A DNA stretch of 64,000 bases from Biscogniauxia marginata (GCA_022695795.1 MU404062.1:620001-684000), one strand, 5' to 3'; positions 11,032 through 25,520 are shown, counted from the first letter of the stretch. Notes: generated by a model not told the origin, from the sequence alone. A program made the numbers and translations.

Positions 11032-13187
11032 CTAGTTTAGAATGCCTTGCCACATCCCAGGCCCTCCCGCGCCGCCCACAGCAGGGTGCATCGAGGGGAT
11101 GGCGTAGGAACGAGCAGGAGCACTAGAAGAGAAGCAAACCCGCTTTCGAACCCCATTCGTCGAGGTTTGGATAGGCGTCTGACAAGTGTCAGACTCGACA
11201 GCTCCGCGGCCGCGAATAGTCGCATCTGGCCATTCCTTCTCGGCATACGAATAGTATTGACCGCTGAGCATCTCGCGAACATTCTCTTGAAGAGCATTGT
11301 CAATCGAAGATGGCCGACTTCGCTTAGAACCGAGTCGGGCGTTCGAGCGAGGCTGAGCATTTGTGCGCATGTGATAGCTATGAAGTTCCTGTAGAGCACG
11401 AGCAGCATCAGCAGCATCGTCCATCTCACACCCCTTTGGCGCCAATGACATCTGATACAAATCCTTGCCCACCGTGCCGGTGTAGGATTCGGGTGAAGAC
11501 GTAATACAGTTCTCTTCGTAATCTTCAGGGACAGAAGCAATCGCCGGCCTCAAACTGTACCTCTCACTGCAAAGCTTCGCGTACCGGCATCGCGCCTGAA
11601 CATCCAATTTGGTGGACGGCGCGCTAACCAGTGACGAAGCAGATGAGATCGAGGACGAGCGTGAAGCGCGGGACGAATCTGAAATCATGGATTCCGGCGA
11701 AGAAGCTGTTGAAATAGAATTGGCGAGTGAAGAACGACGTGTCGAGATGTAACTTTGCGGAGATGTGCTGATAGAGCCAGGCCATCTGTCCATGTTCTGG
11801 GACGCGGACACATTGGCGGCCTGTGCCATAGCGAAACTCATTGAACCTTTGCAACTCAGGAGACCGGAAGCAGCGTTCACGGCGGGAGTGCTGAGCCCGC
11901 TCGATTGCGGAGTGAGACGAGGGGTGGGAAGAAGACCAAGAGCGGGTGCGAGGCGACCGGGAGTATATACAGTGGCCGGTGAAGGCTCCATAACGGCAGG
12001 AGTACCATAGCTCTTGGGAGTTGGTGTCGTGTCAGTCACCTCAAAGGCAAACGGAGAAGGCCGATCTTGAGGCGACGAGACATAAGATAGGGGTGAGGCT
12101 GGAAGCGGCTCTAGAGCCTGGATATTTGACGGGCTGACTGCAATCAACTCTTCAATATTACCTAGCCCCGGGTTGAGCTTGAGGATCAGATTCTTCCAAT
12201 CCTGGCTTTGTTGATCAATTGATTGGGAGCAAGCCGATCCCGGAGATGGAGGCTGAGATGGGAAATTCGTCAGTACGATTTCGGTCCAACGATGGAATAC
12301 TTCATCCGTTATATGTAGTTTCCAGTTGATGGCGACAAGAAAAGCCATTTCGTTCTGATTGATCTCTTGAGTAGCCAATCCCGAGATCTTGCTCCAAGCC
12401 CGAGCCGAATAATTTCGGTCTTGTAGATATTTAGAAGCCAAAATCAAGGCGGCCAAAAACATTCGGCGGCCGCACTGGAGGACCCTGTTCGCATGAACAT
12501 CGTCTGGCTGTTCCATAGTAAAGTCATGTTTGGGCACATGCGGCTTAATTAGTATCAGATAATATAGAGCCACCTGGAGGGTAGAATAACTTGTGCGCGA
12601 ACGGCGCAGGGTCTCCTGGATAAAGGTGCGCAGCGGCAGCACGGCCTTGCTGCCCAGTTCCTGGCGATGGAACACCGAGGAGAGCGGCCAGATAGCTTCG
12701 ACGATCTGGGTTGACGAATCTGGAGGACAGTTTGAGCTGGTGCATATGGGCACAGAATACATCGTTTTAAAAGCTTACCGACGAGGTTATCGACAAAGTT
12801 GCCCTTGCGATCGCTCTGGCGCTGCAACGCAGGAGGGCATCCGGTACGGGTAGCAGCACCGCTGCTGGTGCGTCGCGGGTTCTGCCGCAGTCCCTGTGGG
12901 ACCTCGACCCGTTGCGACGGTCTCGACCAAGAACTTCTCGAGGCTGCTTGAGTGCTAATTGTAATAGTTTGGGAGGAAATGCGCTGCTGGGAGTAGCAGT
13001 AGGAATCGCATTGTTCCGACGAGTCTGAAGAGGTGGCGGAAATAGAGGTATCGTCGGAGGACTGTGAGGGCGCATCGGACCACACAGAGGCAGAAGATGA
13101 GGAGGCCGAGGAGGCTAAAGAAGAGCTATAGGGTGCATTTTGGAGGGATTTCATAAATTCCAGCGAATCATGCTCGCTGTACATCAT
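11032..13187 (-). CDS. Pho80/Pcl-type cyclin (G1/S-specific cyclin-like)
   Basis: Two exons (13187-12779 and 12719-11032) encode 698 aa. The 59-bp intron has a GTAAGC donor and a CTCCAG acceptor. The N-terminus (1-120) is Ser-rich and low complexity. The cyclin box follows at about 130-290: NFVDNLV, DSSTQIVEAIWPL, PLRTFIQETLRRSRTSYSTL, ALILASKYLQDRNYSARAW and NEMAFLVAINWKLHI. The remaining 400 residues are Ser/Thr/Pro-rich, with several S/TP sites and an RKRVCFSS segment. Family knowledge: such cyclins bind a Pho85-like CDK in nutrient or cell-cycle control. The match to the Pcl5-like group of filamentous fungi is from memory. The start is the double ATG at 13187, before the Ser-rich region. 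The long tail suggests phospho-regulated turnover, which is inference. Confidence 0.85.
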
Positions 13188-15800
13188 TTTCGTTGGCGGT
13201 GGAGGGTTGAATACAAACCTCCAGTCGCCCGTCGAGTAGAGTCAACCAATCAGATCGTTATGACGGGAACAAATCGTGAATTCTGCAGAGAAGAGAAGAG
13301 GTTATAAAACGCAAGCGTCGATAGCCAAGGTTTCACGAACGATCAGACCGGAAGACAAAACGGGGCGGGCGACTGGAGTGGTAAAGATAGTTATCGAAAA
13401 CAGCATTGTGTGGTATCTGTCCCAACCGAGGAAACCAGGAAGGGGTGTGACGGAGGCAGGAGAAGCAGCAGCTAGACCTTCATCGAGCTGGCTGTTCCCC
13501 GTACCGTTGTTGTGTCACGAAAAAAAGTCAAGGAGGGAAGAAAGGCAACAAGAGTCGGTTGCGATCGAGGGACTTGAAGGTGCAAATGGAGCGTTGGCGC
13601 GATCGGTGGAGGACAGTGGTACGAGTGCGGAATGCGGTCGATCGGAGATAGAGACGGGAGTCAAATTAATCATGCAAGGTACGGACTGCAACCACTTTCT
13701 ACCGATGAAGACGCATGCGGCTTTTGGGGGTGGGAAGGGCGATAGTCGGACCCTTATAAAAAGGGACTCGAGGCGAATAGGCAAGAAGTTGGTTGATGAG
13801 TCGCGTGGTAGGTTCCAAGGCAGGGGGGCAACCGAAGACGGATGTGGCAGGGTGTAAGTCGCCTTTGGGTACTTATTCGATGACTCTTCTGGCGTTAGGT
13901 GGCGAAGACGGTCGGATCATTACCGTGGGGCCACAGTAGGCAGTTTAGGTGGTTAATCGTTAATTGTACAGAAGGTGGTGGTAGGTGCGCAGAGGCGTGT
14001 GTGCGTGCTGTGAGCGCTAGGTCTCGCTGAGTGGCTAAAATGACAGGGGGCCCAGACTAGGGGGGGAAACACAGGAGGGAAGTGGGTTTTGGGGGGAGTT
14101 GGAGACCAAAAAGTGACAGCAAGCACAGAAAACGATGGCCGTCACGAGACTGGAAGCCTAGAAATGGATACTCCTTTGTTTCAACGCCAGTGGCAAGCGA
14201 GTAATGAGAGCGTGGAAAAAGACATAAAAATAAAAAGGACTGAGGGGAGAGTGAATCATACACAACAAAAAAAGGGAGATAAAGTATGGGATGGAGGATT
14301 TTGGATTAAGGCAGATGCAGACGAAAACAGGAGAGGGGACTTTTTTGTTTCCTTTTTTTCCCCTTCGTATTCTTCTTTGAGTGAGTAACACGGCCTGGCG
14401 TTGGTACCTAAGGTCGTTTGTGAGAAATCTTTAGAGAAGATGAGCACAAGGCATTAGTCGGAGGAATAGCGAAGTTCAAGATGTGGCTTTGAGAATGAGT
14501 CGATTCGGTATCGAGACGTTGGTTGTTGGTCTGAGTCTTTCCGGTTGCGCAAAGTGCAAGCAAATGCCACTGCGGACCTGAGAGGCGGACGAGACTAACG
14601 GAATTGAAGTGGAATGAAGAGAAGGGTGATTATCGACGATGTGGCGATGGGCGGCCCGAGTCAATACCGGCTGTGAGGCTGATAAGACAGATAGACAGGA
14701 CAGACTTTCGAGAAGTCGCCTTTTCGTTCTTTAGATGTTGGAATCGAACATTGCGGCGGCCGTGTTCGATAATGGAGGAGAGGGGAAACGGGGAGCGGGT
14801 TGCTTGGGGTACGGACGAGTTTTGAATAACTCTCTGTCTCTGTCTCGGCGGCGCTGGAATTACCACCGTACCGCAGTAGTGCAGAACATAATACCTGTAG
14901 CGTATGTACATACAATACTTACACAGGTCGGTCAGGACGGTCAAGGAGCCGGAGGATGAGCCTGTGAGTGGGTGCGCGACAACCCCGAGTACCTTAGGTA
15001 CCTTCCATGCTACGGTTAGGTATTTAGTACGTTTACCATCCCTGTCGACTACGTACGGCATCGTCGTAACCAGCCAGTTAGGGTAGACTTCAGCCAGCCG
15101 AACATGAAGACGGGAGGGTGGACTTAGCGCGAGATTTCATAACTGGTGCTGCAGAGGAGGGGCCACTCTGGAAAAGCAGCGCATCCAACTGGCTGAGCTC
15201 GAGTGGCTGGGGTGTTTCAATCACACCCTCTAAAATACATGCACGAAATGCAGCGACCGCAACAGGCTTAGCGGCCCCCGATGCACGCTGCCCATTGGAT
15301 AAGAGGTTCCCCTCCCCCTTCATCAAGCGAGCAAGCTGGTGGATGGCACATATCGCGGTGGATGGCCACAGGCATACAAATCAGGCCCTGGTCTAGCGCC
15401 GTCAGAAGCGGTTTAGCGGTGCTGCAGGCTGCACCAAACCAAGCCTGGAAACACAACTTGGCTTCTTGGAGGGACTGCGGAGGGAAGAGTCATTCTTCCT
15501 CGCAGCTCTGCAATACCCGTACGTCTCCCACCTGGGGCCCGTGGCCCTGCCGTGTTCTCCCAGTCCTGGTCGTCGGCCTTCCACCACATCTGCAATCAAC
15601 AAATCGATTAATCTAAACAACACGGGCAGTTACATGGCCAGCCGGTGGGCACGGGTTTTTATTTGCAGAACTACATAGGTACCTGTAGGACTGCACAGGT
15701 ATCTAACATTACCAAGCCCAACTGACGAGTCGTTTGTGATGTGATGTCGCCAGCATACGGTAAAAGCAACATCCATCGGTATCGGGAGCAGCTTGGGGGC
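13188..15800. other. Upstream region of the cyclin gene, no supported gene
   Basis: This stretch lies upstream of the minus-strand cyclin start. Long open frames occur on both strands (for example 13276-13857 plus), but their composition looks random and they overlap the likely promoter or leader of the cyclin gene. The segment 15090-15620 is somewhat GC-richer with overlapping frames on both strands. I recognise no protein in it. Confidence 0.45.
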
Positions 15801-15840
15801 TTTCTCATATTAGATGTCGTCACAAATAAAACATGCAAAT

Positions 15841-15924
15841 ACATATACATCTACATATATGTACATCCATACATCCATACATCCATACATCCATACATAC
15901 ATACATCCATACATACATACATCG
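15841..15924. repeat. CATA/CATC microsatellite
   Basis: About 80 bp of imperfect tandem CATC-CATA units (tacatccatacatccata pattern) lie in a non-coding stretch. Confidence 0.8.
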
Positions 15925-18900
15925 TAAAATCAACCACCCGGTGTGGTGAAGAAGCAGGCCCCCTTTTGCCACACACCTTAAGGGGGCTGGAAGGACAAGA
16001 CGTTAGCCACCAGACGGCCAACCTAGATCGATCTACCTATTCAATCCAGCCTTCAGATCGCTACAGTGAGGCAAAAGACGTTTCACTCTATCAATAGATG
16101 TCGAACTTGTTGTGTCTTCACTAATCCGTACATACACTAATGACTAAGATGGATGGACTTGGGAAGGATTCTGATCGTTGCAGGTACAGCCAAATCATAA
16201 CCTCACTCCCCATTGAGGTTACATCACAATAACAAATGGGATACAGAGACTTGGGGGTTGTTATACGGCCTTGACAATTCTCATTGGCAGCAACAAATGC
16301 CACCGTTTGTCATTGTCATCACCCCCAATCTTCATCTCACGACCCATACAACAATCATAAGATTCCAGATATATGGATTAATGGGGCTTCGGTGTCTGAG
16401 CTCCAAGCCGGTACACACGAAATATAATGTACTCAGCAATTAAATTAACGGCGAATTAGGATGGCATACGAGCTCTCGTAGTAGTCATCAGAGCGTGATC
16501 GATTACTCAGCTTTGACTGGCTGACTGGGTCCGTCGAGTGTATCGAGGATTGGCAGATCTCTTACCGCTTTACGGAAGGGAAAGCCTCGTGTCTTTTCCC
16601 TCAAACCTCCACGGCCCTCTCTAACTTAAATTGTTCGTCATGCAAAAGGCCGCTATCAAATACGACTTTGTATACGCTTCGGGCGAGGCTATGATGAATG
16701 AGTCGTCCGTCCGTCGGAGCACCATTCATCGGTCGAATTTCTACACTATGTCATCCACCCAACCCTACCGCAGCCAGATAGTGTAGATCGATAGCTGGCT
16801 GGGCATGGTTTATTTTTGGGGCATCGCTACCGCCACAAGTGATCTTGGGCAGTAAAGCAGATTGATGAGCGCGATCTGTCCAATCTCCCCAAGCGGGTTG
16901 GCGGGGGGTGGGCGGCCGCCGCCGGTGAGCTTTGCCCTAAGAAGTTTATCAAGAAGATTCTCGACATGTCGGTATGGCGCAAGCTCCCGTGGGGAAGTGA
17001 CACATTTCTTCGAGAGAAGACGATCAGACCTCCTTGGCTGTGCTGCAAGAAATTCCTTTTCTATTTTTTTCTTTTTTCCACTCCCGCACTCCCGCCGGCC
17101 ACTGTGATTTCCGGCGTCGAACCTCGCCTTACAAGCTCAGCTCGTGTTCGAGGCCTTGCTATTTCGGGGCATTGCGCCAGTTTCGTAGGTTGTTTTTGGC
17201 GACAGAAGTAACGGCAAATAGGTGCACAACCCCTTGATAATAGGGACATGTCAAACATATTATAACATATCTGGGCACTTCCCCGGGTGTGCATACCAAG
17301 GCCCCCTTTTCTTTTTGCTTTTTTTACCATCTTTGGTCGACCTGTCTACCAAACATTTTGCTATAGTCTCCTATAGGTAGTCCGTACTCGACGAACCCCC
17401 CTTTTCATATGTAGCCTCGTCATTATCTGTGTGACGAGTGCAACCTTAACCATGTCTATATTCTCCATGCGGTAAAGCCTGAGGCAGCTAACTATTCATT
17501 GTTGCACAAGTCATCAAGTCAGCAACTTGTCTTCGGAGTGTCATAGCCGGGTTCCCCTTATTCTTTAAATGTGTATCACCCACGAATTTCCTTACCGCGC
17601 TGCATAAGGTGCCCCAAAACCGAGGAGGCTTAGATGATGGGAAATGCATACAGCTTGTATCATCCCCACCTTGTCTTTAACTGCCCACAATCTCAAAGTA
17701 AGGTAGTGGTAGGTGCTTAGCACACATGACGAAGCATCACGATGCGATGTGTTGTGTGGATAGCAGAAATTAACCTACACATTGTGATCGCTATCAACCA
17801 GTCCCGCCCCTTATTACACAAGAGTTATTTCACTCATACATTATCTGAAATGATAGCCTAGCACCCGGAGGCTTCATCACGTTTCCCTCCGATATGCAAG
17901 GTAACCCACCCAGTCCGTCTCGGGGGTTTTCCCTTTAGGTATGAAATCACTGGGCTTATCCATCCTTAGTTTATCTATGGAGTGCGAACAGGTCGTGATG
18001 TCTTTTTAGGCAAGGGATATGCAGTCCGGGGACGATTTGTCGTGATTCTTCACTATCAGCCAAAGATAATCGGTTTTTTTTTAGACCTCCTTCTCCCTTC
18101 GCTCTTTTCGACCACGTTTTGAGGGCGATACGCACGAGACGAACTAGAGGAAGGATTAGTCGCCGCCCACGATTTAGGAGTGCAAGCGGCAGGGATGGCA
18201 AGCCCATCTCTCCAAACAAACCTTGCACCCCCGGTAGCATATAGCCTCTCCATACCCTTCACAACGGCCAATGAGATGTGCCGTTACGGCCTACTTTACA
18301 ACCCAAAATCGCGATGACTCAACTCCAGCTCACCCGTCAGGATGGTTGGCCTGCCGTGGCCCCAAACAGGGCTTCGCAGGCTTCATCTAGCTATCTGTAA
18401 ATAGCGCGAGATCGGAGGATGGGCAGAAATAATGATGGGTGACAGTTGACTCCCGCCTCTGACCAGCTCCCAACGTTCCGTGGAACATTCATATGTTCAA
18501 AGTCATGGCTCGCATCCGCATTGATTAACTGGCCTTTTGAACGACGCCATCGGCGCTCTCACGGGAGAAAAGAGGGGTGGGCGGTTTGTAGCAGTCCGGC
18601 GGAGGACTAGGCGGCGTTTGTTGGTCAGACAGAGCCTAATAAGATGACTAGTCTCGTTGACGGGATGACAACTTCATCACTCACGAGGCCCGCCTGGTGC
18701 CGACCAGCCAAACGGCTGTAAGAGAAAAAAAAAACTTTTATCAACATCAGATCGTATCTCATGATAGTAGCGGAAGGGCCAGCCTAGGCCTATCCTCCCG
18801 CCGATAATTCCTTGCCGCGCGGAACATTAAGCGATCTAGTTATCGAGTCTCCTAGGGCGACACAAAGCTCACAGAAGAGTACACAACGACGATGATTACT

Positions 18901-20096
18901 GTACTAGATTAGGTATTCCGCAATCCTCCGAGCATTCCGCTTCGAGTATCAGTTCTCTTCTTCTACCTCTTCTTCTTTTACAAAACTAAATAAGGCCAAG
19001 CGCCTGGTATATGTTCTACCTTGGGAATTCCCATGTTCTAGTCGGAATTCTAGAACACAATTTCGGTAGTACTTGCTGTACTAGTCCATAGATCGACCGT
19101 GCCCAGCGGCACGGACAAGTGACATACCTACACTTCCACGTTTGAATGAACCATAGATACGGAACGGGCAAGTAGAAAAGGGAAAACCCTTATCAAAGTT
19201 CTCGTTTCTCGTTGCGATTCTCGAATTCTCAAAGGAGGGTGGCCACCAGCCCTCTTGGGGGCCAACATGCTTGTAGGTTATAGGACCCTTCCCGTCGCGA
19301 CATGGAAAGCTATCCAGATTTTACCTAAGTCTTGTCTACTCGGCGCAACATGCTTCCTGATTCCGACGCGAACAAGGAACCCACGCAAAACCCTGCATAC
19401 GTGAGGGTGTGTATCGTGTATGGAGGCCGGTCAAGCCTATCAGGAGGCGTCTTGGCCGCCTGGGGTCTCTTCAGGACTTCGCCCCCTCCATTTCCGGGTG
19501 GCCAATGACGACGACCTAAAACCCTACAGGTCAGCGTGAGTAATTACGGTTTTGAGTGCCCACCCACTGCACCGCCCTCTTTCCCGCCCGTCCGCAATCG
19601 TATGGCGGAGAGGGTCGATCTTGACTGTTCACGTCTACAATCCTCGATAGCCGACCCGCGCCCACATGCCGCCACTCCCCCCCCCCTTCCCTCTTCGATG
19701 GCTTGATGAGTTTATTGCCGTACCCAGCGGCCGGTGCTGAGTTCCCTCGCGCACGAGGGACTCCTCGTGCGGCAGGCGTGGTACAGCCCCGAGACACGCG
19801 ATATCTCATTTGACCAGTGAGACACTCATGAAATACGTATATGTGTATGTATGTGAATATGTATGTATGGGGTGCATCAAATATATGTGTGTTTATTGCT
19901 ATGTGCGTTGGCAAGGTGGCATTATGGGCTTTCCGGGTCTCGGGAACGTCTCATAAAACACTTCACCTGCCTGTCTACCCTGCCAACATGCCTTACTACA
20001 TTATCTCGACTGCATAGCTGGCTAGGTTAACTGTTGGTTAGCTGTTTAAGTTGCCTAGCAAGCAGGTCACAAACGCCGGTTGTGGGGGAAAAGAAA
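15925..20096. other. Gene-poor stretch, nothing recognised
   Basis: Open frames are short and overlap on both strands. I found no conserved protein motif, tRNA or 5S rRNA signal. The stretch includes an A-run near 18726-18737 and scattered short pyrimidine tracts. Small intron-rich genes cannot be excluded by eye. Confidence 0.4.
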
Positions 20097-20099
20097 CAA

Positions 20100-20138
<39 letters not shown>

Positions 20139-20153
20139 GGCAGACAGGCAGAC
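20097..20153. repeat. CAGA tetranucleotide microsatellite
   Basis: Tandem CAGA/CAGG units run for about 50 bp. A frame across the repeat encodes Cys/Leu/Ser/Val repeats on the minus strand, which I treat as non-coding. Confidence 0.85.
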
Positions 20154-22006
20154 TAGGTACACGATGACGATGTGACGATTGTCTTAGCTCCAGCCGAGCT
20201 TCGCTGTCGCCGTCGCCATCGCCGTTCACTGCTGCGGCAGCCAAGCAAACAGTTGGTCGAAAGGCCCCCGGAATGGAGAAAATCGTGAATTGAACTGTGG
20301 AGTTCTCAAGCACCGCCATCGCCGGGTACCTTACAGAATGACCAACAGACAGTTACGCGTTCATGCGGGACAGAAGAAATTCCCCAGTGATGAGTACGAA
20401 CGGTACCAGTATAAACTTGACCTGACTTAACCTTTTAGTCTTAAGCCCGATGAAGGTGACTAAACCTCAGCTACGACGACCTCGAAACTCGTCTGCTCCT
20501 GCGTCACGTTCCGAGGCTTGGAAGTGGGTTGCCTGCCCTCACTCAGCAACTTTTCCCTGGAACCTACCTAGGCAAGCAGCTTACAAGAGCTTCGTCTTCG
20601 GCGATGGCGGAAACAGCAAATTTCGGCACCTACGGACCAAGAAAAAAAGGGGGAGAAAAAGTAAACGTAAAATAAAACCCAAAATATCATGACCACGCAG
20701 GAAAAAAAAAAAGCCACGTCAATTTCTTGACGAATGGGATACGCGCCGAAGTTGCTTACCGATCAGATAAACTTACATACATACCATTCCAGCACACAGA
20801 ACAACATCGCATTCCAAGGCTTGGTATCATATTCGTGTCACACGCAGGCTACCAAGAGAGGTAGTACAACGGGGCAGCGTCTGTGCTCGCGAAGATCGCA
20901 TCTAGATCTGCTAGCGGATGGCGAATCAATAGTATAGCTTATTAGTAGGTAACTCGGTGTGACCTTATTGTCCGTGTGTGAAGTAGTGTTAGTTGGTCAG
21001 AGTGAACGAACCGTTTTTGGGGGTTTTTGGCGCCAGCAGCCTAGAAGGATCTCAGTCGATCAACGTCAAATCAATGAAAAGCTTGGGGGAAATCCCCGGT
21101 GGCGAGACATGTGGCATCGGACTTGAGAGCTCGTCAATTGGTGCAGGTATCATCACCACTACCGACTATAATCTGTTTGAATCTGGGCCCTATCCCGTGG
21201 TCGGTCACTAGGCAACAGGGGTCACCTCAACCAAACATTACTACCTACATACTACAAGAGAAAAATACCGTGTCTTTTTGTCCTTTCTAGAAACATTCCA
21301 CGAGTCAGGGACTGGTCGAGGCAGAACGATGCTATGTAGTACTGTACCTTACCTAGGCGGTTTTGACCTAACCTAGCCAGATGTCAGATAAAAAGGGAAG
21401 AAGGGGGGGGAATCTCCGTGAGCTTCCCACCCACCCGTTGGGTCCAGACTAATACCTAAAACCATCCTGCATCCTGCAACGTGAAGACATAAGCAGCCTC
21501 CCCGATGTAGATCCGGGGCAGAATCGCAGGCTTAGTAGTCGAGGTAGAGGCAGTTAGGCAGCAGCGCTCCAGATTTCCCTATATTCCCAATCTACCCAAG
21601 CGAGACTATTTATCTATACTCTATCATTGTATATGAAGGCATACAGGGGGGAGAGGGTGGGATAGGTAAGGGGATGATCCGCGATAGGTCGTATGTATAG
21701 GGAGATTCTGATACCTGATTGGTTGATCGGTTGGTGGCAAGCCAGTCTGGCTTTATTATCACCAACCGGGGAGAGAAGAGAGAAAGAATAAAAGCAAGAT
21801 AAGGTAAAATGTATAACTTATAGGCTTACTGGTTTGGCATGGTGTCTCGCATTGGGCGCAAAAGAAAATGTAGTAAGTAGGTATATATCAAAATGGATTA
21901 TTATATGCATTATATGCGCCATTTGCTATGGTTCTACCAATCACACTATGCATGCATGTATGTATTGTATGTAAGTTGCTATACTATTATATTATAGCCC
22001 CCCCTC

Positions 22007-22051
<45 letters not shown>

Positions 22052-24640
22052 GCATAATCATATCGCACACACCGCGTGGCGTCCGCCTCGCACGACTGCC
22101 CTTCTGTGTGCCCGCTTATCAGCCCGCTCGCCCGCCGGCCTGTCTGCCTGCCTGCTAGCTACCTAGATAGCCTTGTCTTGTCCGATACTGGGGCGGAACA
22201 CGCAGGGCTTACCTGGGCACGATTGATCGACAAGATCGAGTGAGCGAATGATAGGACGGCGTTCGTCGAATCCGATAGTCAGGAGAGGGCTACACAAGAC
22301 AGAAACTGGCGCCCCTAGGCAAGGCTACGCCGTGCTGTAAGGTAGGTAGATTACGGGGCTGACTGACTGGCTCACTCACAGGTGAGCAATAGGAATTGCT
22401 GCCTACCTTGTCGTTTTGTTGTCTCTCTCATCGTTGCCCGCAACTCACTCACCCGGTTACCTAAGTAAGGCCGAAGGACAACACGAGGCTCAGCTAGCTA
22501 CCCAGTTAACCATGCGTACTTGCCCTTAGACCTACCTACTACGCTTAGGTAGGACCCCGAAGACCGGGATCGAGGTAAGACGGCGACGGCGACGGCGGTG
22601 ACTAGGGGAGGGGCGAGTGGTGTTCAGCCCGGTGATAACCCGGCGTCCACGACTGGACTTCTACCAACCACCCAACCTCTTAAGGCAGGCTAGCTATGTA
22701 ATTTTGTCCTGGGGCTCGACACATCTGGCAATGGAAAGAAAAAAAATAAGCATCAGATGAAAACCCCCTCCCAGTCAGTTGGTTCGTTGGCGCGTCGGCT
22801 CGTGGTTGCAGCAGTGCGCGTGAGGGCGCGTGAAACCTAACGTTCCCTCTATCTGCCTGGCCAACCACAGAGAAACGAGCCAACTAACCTATAGTGAGTA
22901 GCCAATTCCGCCCCCATGCGGCGGCGGCGGCGGCGGAATGTCTTGTCATGGCAGCGGCGGGCCAGGAGTCGTACAGATGGATTGGTACGTGAACCACACC
23001 CAGCAGGCAGAAGAGCACATGACTCTCGCGGACTGCGAGGATGTCGGCCGCTAAGACCCAGCAGGTACCCTACGGCGCAGCAGCAGCAGTAGCAATACGG
23101 AGTACTAAGGGTTGCTAGAAGAACCGTTTCGCTGGGTAAGTTTTTCCGGTTGGAACTCAGCCCAGCTCAGCTCAGCTCCGCTCCGCTTCTCAGCTCCCAA
23201 CTTCGAGTCTTACATAAAGCGTAGGTCTTAGTCGAGAGCTATGTATGTATACGGATTGATTACCTAGGCAACCGTAGCTCATTCGTGACGAAGGATCTAG
23301 GTTAGGTCAACGATATGTCGGATGTGTGCAAGGTAGGAAAGTAGGAGGAATGATGACCCGATGGTAACTTTTTCTTTTTTTGCTGGCCGACAGGGTAACT
23401 ATACCTAGGCATCGCGGCTTAGCATCGGCTCTTGGCCTTGGATGGTGGCAGTGTGGTTAGTATTGATACGTGATCGTGATCGTGACGACGATGATGACGA
23501 TAGAAGCGTACTCATCCTCTTTAACCTTGCCTAACCATTGACATACCCAAATTTCCTCCACGAGGGGCCTCCTGTCGTCTTGGCAGCTGTGCTACCCCTA
23601 GGTAGATGTCATCCGGAACCAGCGGACAACATCGTGACCCATATCGCCTCTTCATGGCGCGTGCGCTGCCTAAAATTCGGGCTACCTGTTGGATTCCAAC
23701 CCTCGCCCACAGTCATCGTTTCGGACCTCCCTCCCTCCCTCCTTCCGCCCATGCCTGAGAACCATACTCAGAGTCGGGGTCAGCGTCTCGGTACCTACCC
23801 ATCACCTCCCACTGGTTAGTGGTGGCCACGAGGGGTAAAAAAAGATTACACCATCGTGACCCAAAGCTATGTAAGCCTATGACTCTTCGCCGTAGTCAGT
23901 GACAGCGCAGGGGGCCCAGTCCAGCGGCGACGACTCAGATCCCGAAACCCCCGCCAGTTTTCGTCAGGCGTATTTATGCGTCATCGGCGATAGAGACGAG
24001 AAGGACTCGAGAGGCCATGCGATTGATTCTACCCCCTACCTGCCTGTCAGCTAGCCGGCCGGTCACCTTGCTGAACCGGGATCATGTCTTCCGAGTGCAA
24101 TATTGGCCATCGTCTGCTAGCTAGCGGATACGGCGGACTGAGCTAGGTCTCCCCCCCTAAATGCGACGAACAAATCCCATCATCCAGGCAAGGAAGAAAA
24201 AAAGCCTTTCTAGTACCGGATGCTTGCGTCAGCCATGATGGTAGGTAGGAGGAGATCGTAGGCGATGGGTATAGCTTTGCTGCTACGAGGGCTGCGTATA
24301 CTGTAAATAATGCACAAGCGTGTATTACACCAACACTCCCAGCATGTGGTTGCTTCATGGCGATGGTAGACACGTCGTGTAAGCTAGATACTAATACTAC
24401 CCATCAGGGAACAGTCTTCCAGACGAATCAAAGGCCTATAGACTAATTTATGCTTTCATCTGACTGGTGACTTCTCGGGTTGCGATAGCCACTTCGTGCG
24501 GTTATCTGTACTAAGTATTGTTTGCTCTTTTCTCATACTTTTTTTTCACTCTCCCTTTCTCACCCAGGCACATTAGAAAAACATCCCCGAAAGGGATACT
24601 GTTCGTGCCGCACATCTGCTTCATAGTTGATCCCCTTTTT
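20154..24640. other. Gene-poor stretch with many TAGGTA motifs
   Basis: No supported gene. The stretch holds short repeats (CGG run at 22919-22936, TCAG/CTCAG run at 23160-23190) and many TACCTA/TAGGTA words. A small minus-strand frame (24373-24143) has one hydrophobic segment near residues 17-33, but nothing else supports it as a secreted protein. Confidence 0.4.
22008..22049. repeat. 42-base poly(A) tract
   Basis: An uninterrupted run of about 42 A follows a C-rich stretch (gccccccctcc). It could be a plain homopolymer or the tail of a retroposed copy. I see no target-site duplication or recognisable retroposon body upstream. Confidence 0.85.
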
Positions 24641-25520
24641 ATATGATTATTACTTCGATTATACGTACATCATGTCCACCATGGCCTAATTACCCTCCCC
24701 AGCTATAGATACAAGTAGACATAAACTTCAAGTTTAGTGTAATACGAAAGGTGTCGTATAATATTAATAGCTCGTCAATAAAGGGCCATATAACCGAGGA
24801 CTGGACGCACTGGGTCTTCCGGTGCCCCCTTAGTGGTCAGACTAATACTTTGATTACGTAGAGAATAACGTAGTTAGCTTTCTTATTAATGAGGTTTTAT
24901 AATTGAGAAACCTAGAGAGATACCTACCTAACCAACGGGAGACAATGTAGATTGCTTCAAGAGTAGTTTACACCTCAGCGGCCCAGGACTATAACGCAAT
25001 GAAATTTTTATGCTAAAACGTGGAATCCAAAGCTTTTCCATTTCAGATCACCAAATCATAGAAAATTTTATGGAATAATTAATATACCAATTATTCTATT
25101 TACGTATCTTCGTTTCAACTGTAAAACCTCCACCGTGCTCGCCGAAAAGCAAGCGCCTTCTCTGTGGAGGGCTCAGTCTCATTTCGAGTCCTAGAGACAT
25201 CATGATTCGACTTTGTTTATTGTGAAGTATGACTTCTGTGATCTCCAGGCCTACTTTCTTGTCTTTGCGGAAGAGAAAGATGGGTAGTCTCGGCTAAAGA
25301 TAAAGATACAAAAATTGATAAGTGCTAATAGCCCCCTTTGAGGTTATAAGATAAGTAGCTCTCTTATAATCGAGCCCCGGAGGGGATATCAGACACCACT
25401 CTGCCTTCAAATATAATATCTTCTAGGTTTGAGCACCGAAGTAACTCTTTTTAAAAATAATTCTTAGCTCTTATCATTCGTATGGCTAGCACATCTAGCT
25501 AATGAGGTTGTTGGCTGAAT
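24641..25520. other. AT-rich block, possible decayed repeat
   Basis: Base composition shifts to AT-rich (taattaa, ttataatt, aaaatttta words) relative to both flanks, with no coding potential. Such blocks in filamentous fungi are often old transposons mutated by RIP, but I find no terminal repeats or transposase frame here. Confidence 0.35.

Noticed and set aside
13276..13857. 193-codon plus-strand frame upstream of the cyclin gene
   Set aside because: Lies antisense to the likely promoter and leader of the cyclin gene, with no motif and random-looking composition.
20040..20319. Minus-strand frame with Cys-Leu-Ser-Val repeats
   Set aside because: Direct translation of the CAGA microsatellite, not a real repeat protein.
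24641..25520. LTR pair suggested by two AAACCTAGAGA words (24900s and 25850s)
   Set aside because: Similarity ends after about 20 bases, and no flanking duplication or primer-binding site is seen.
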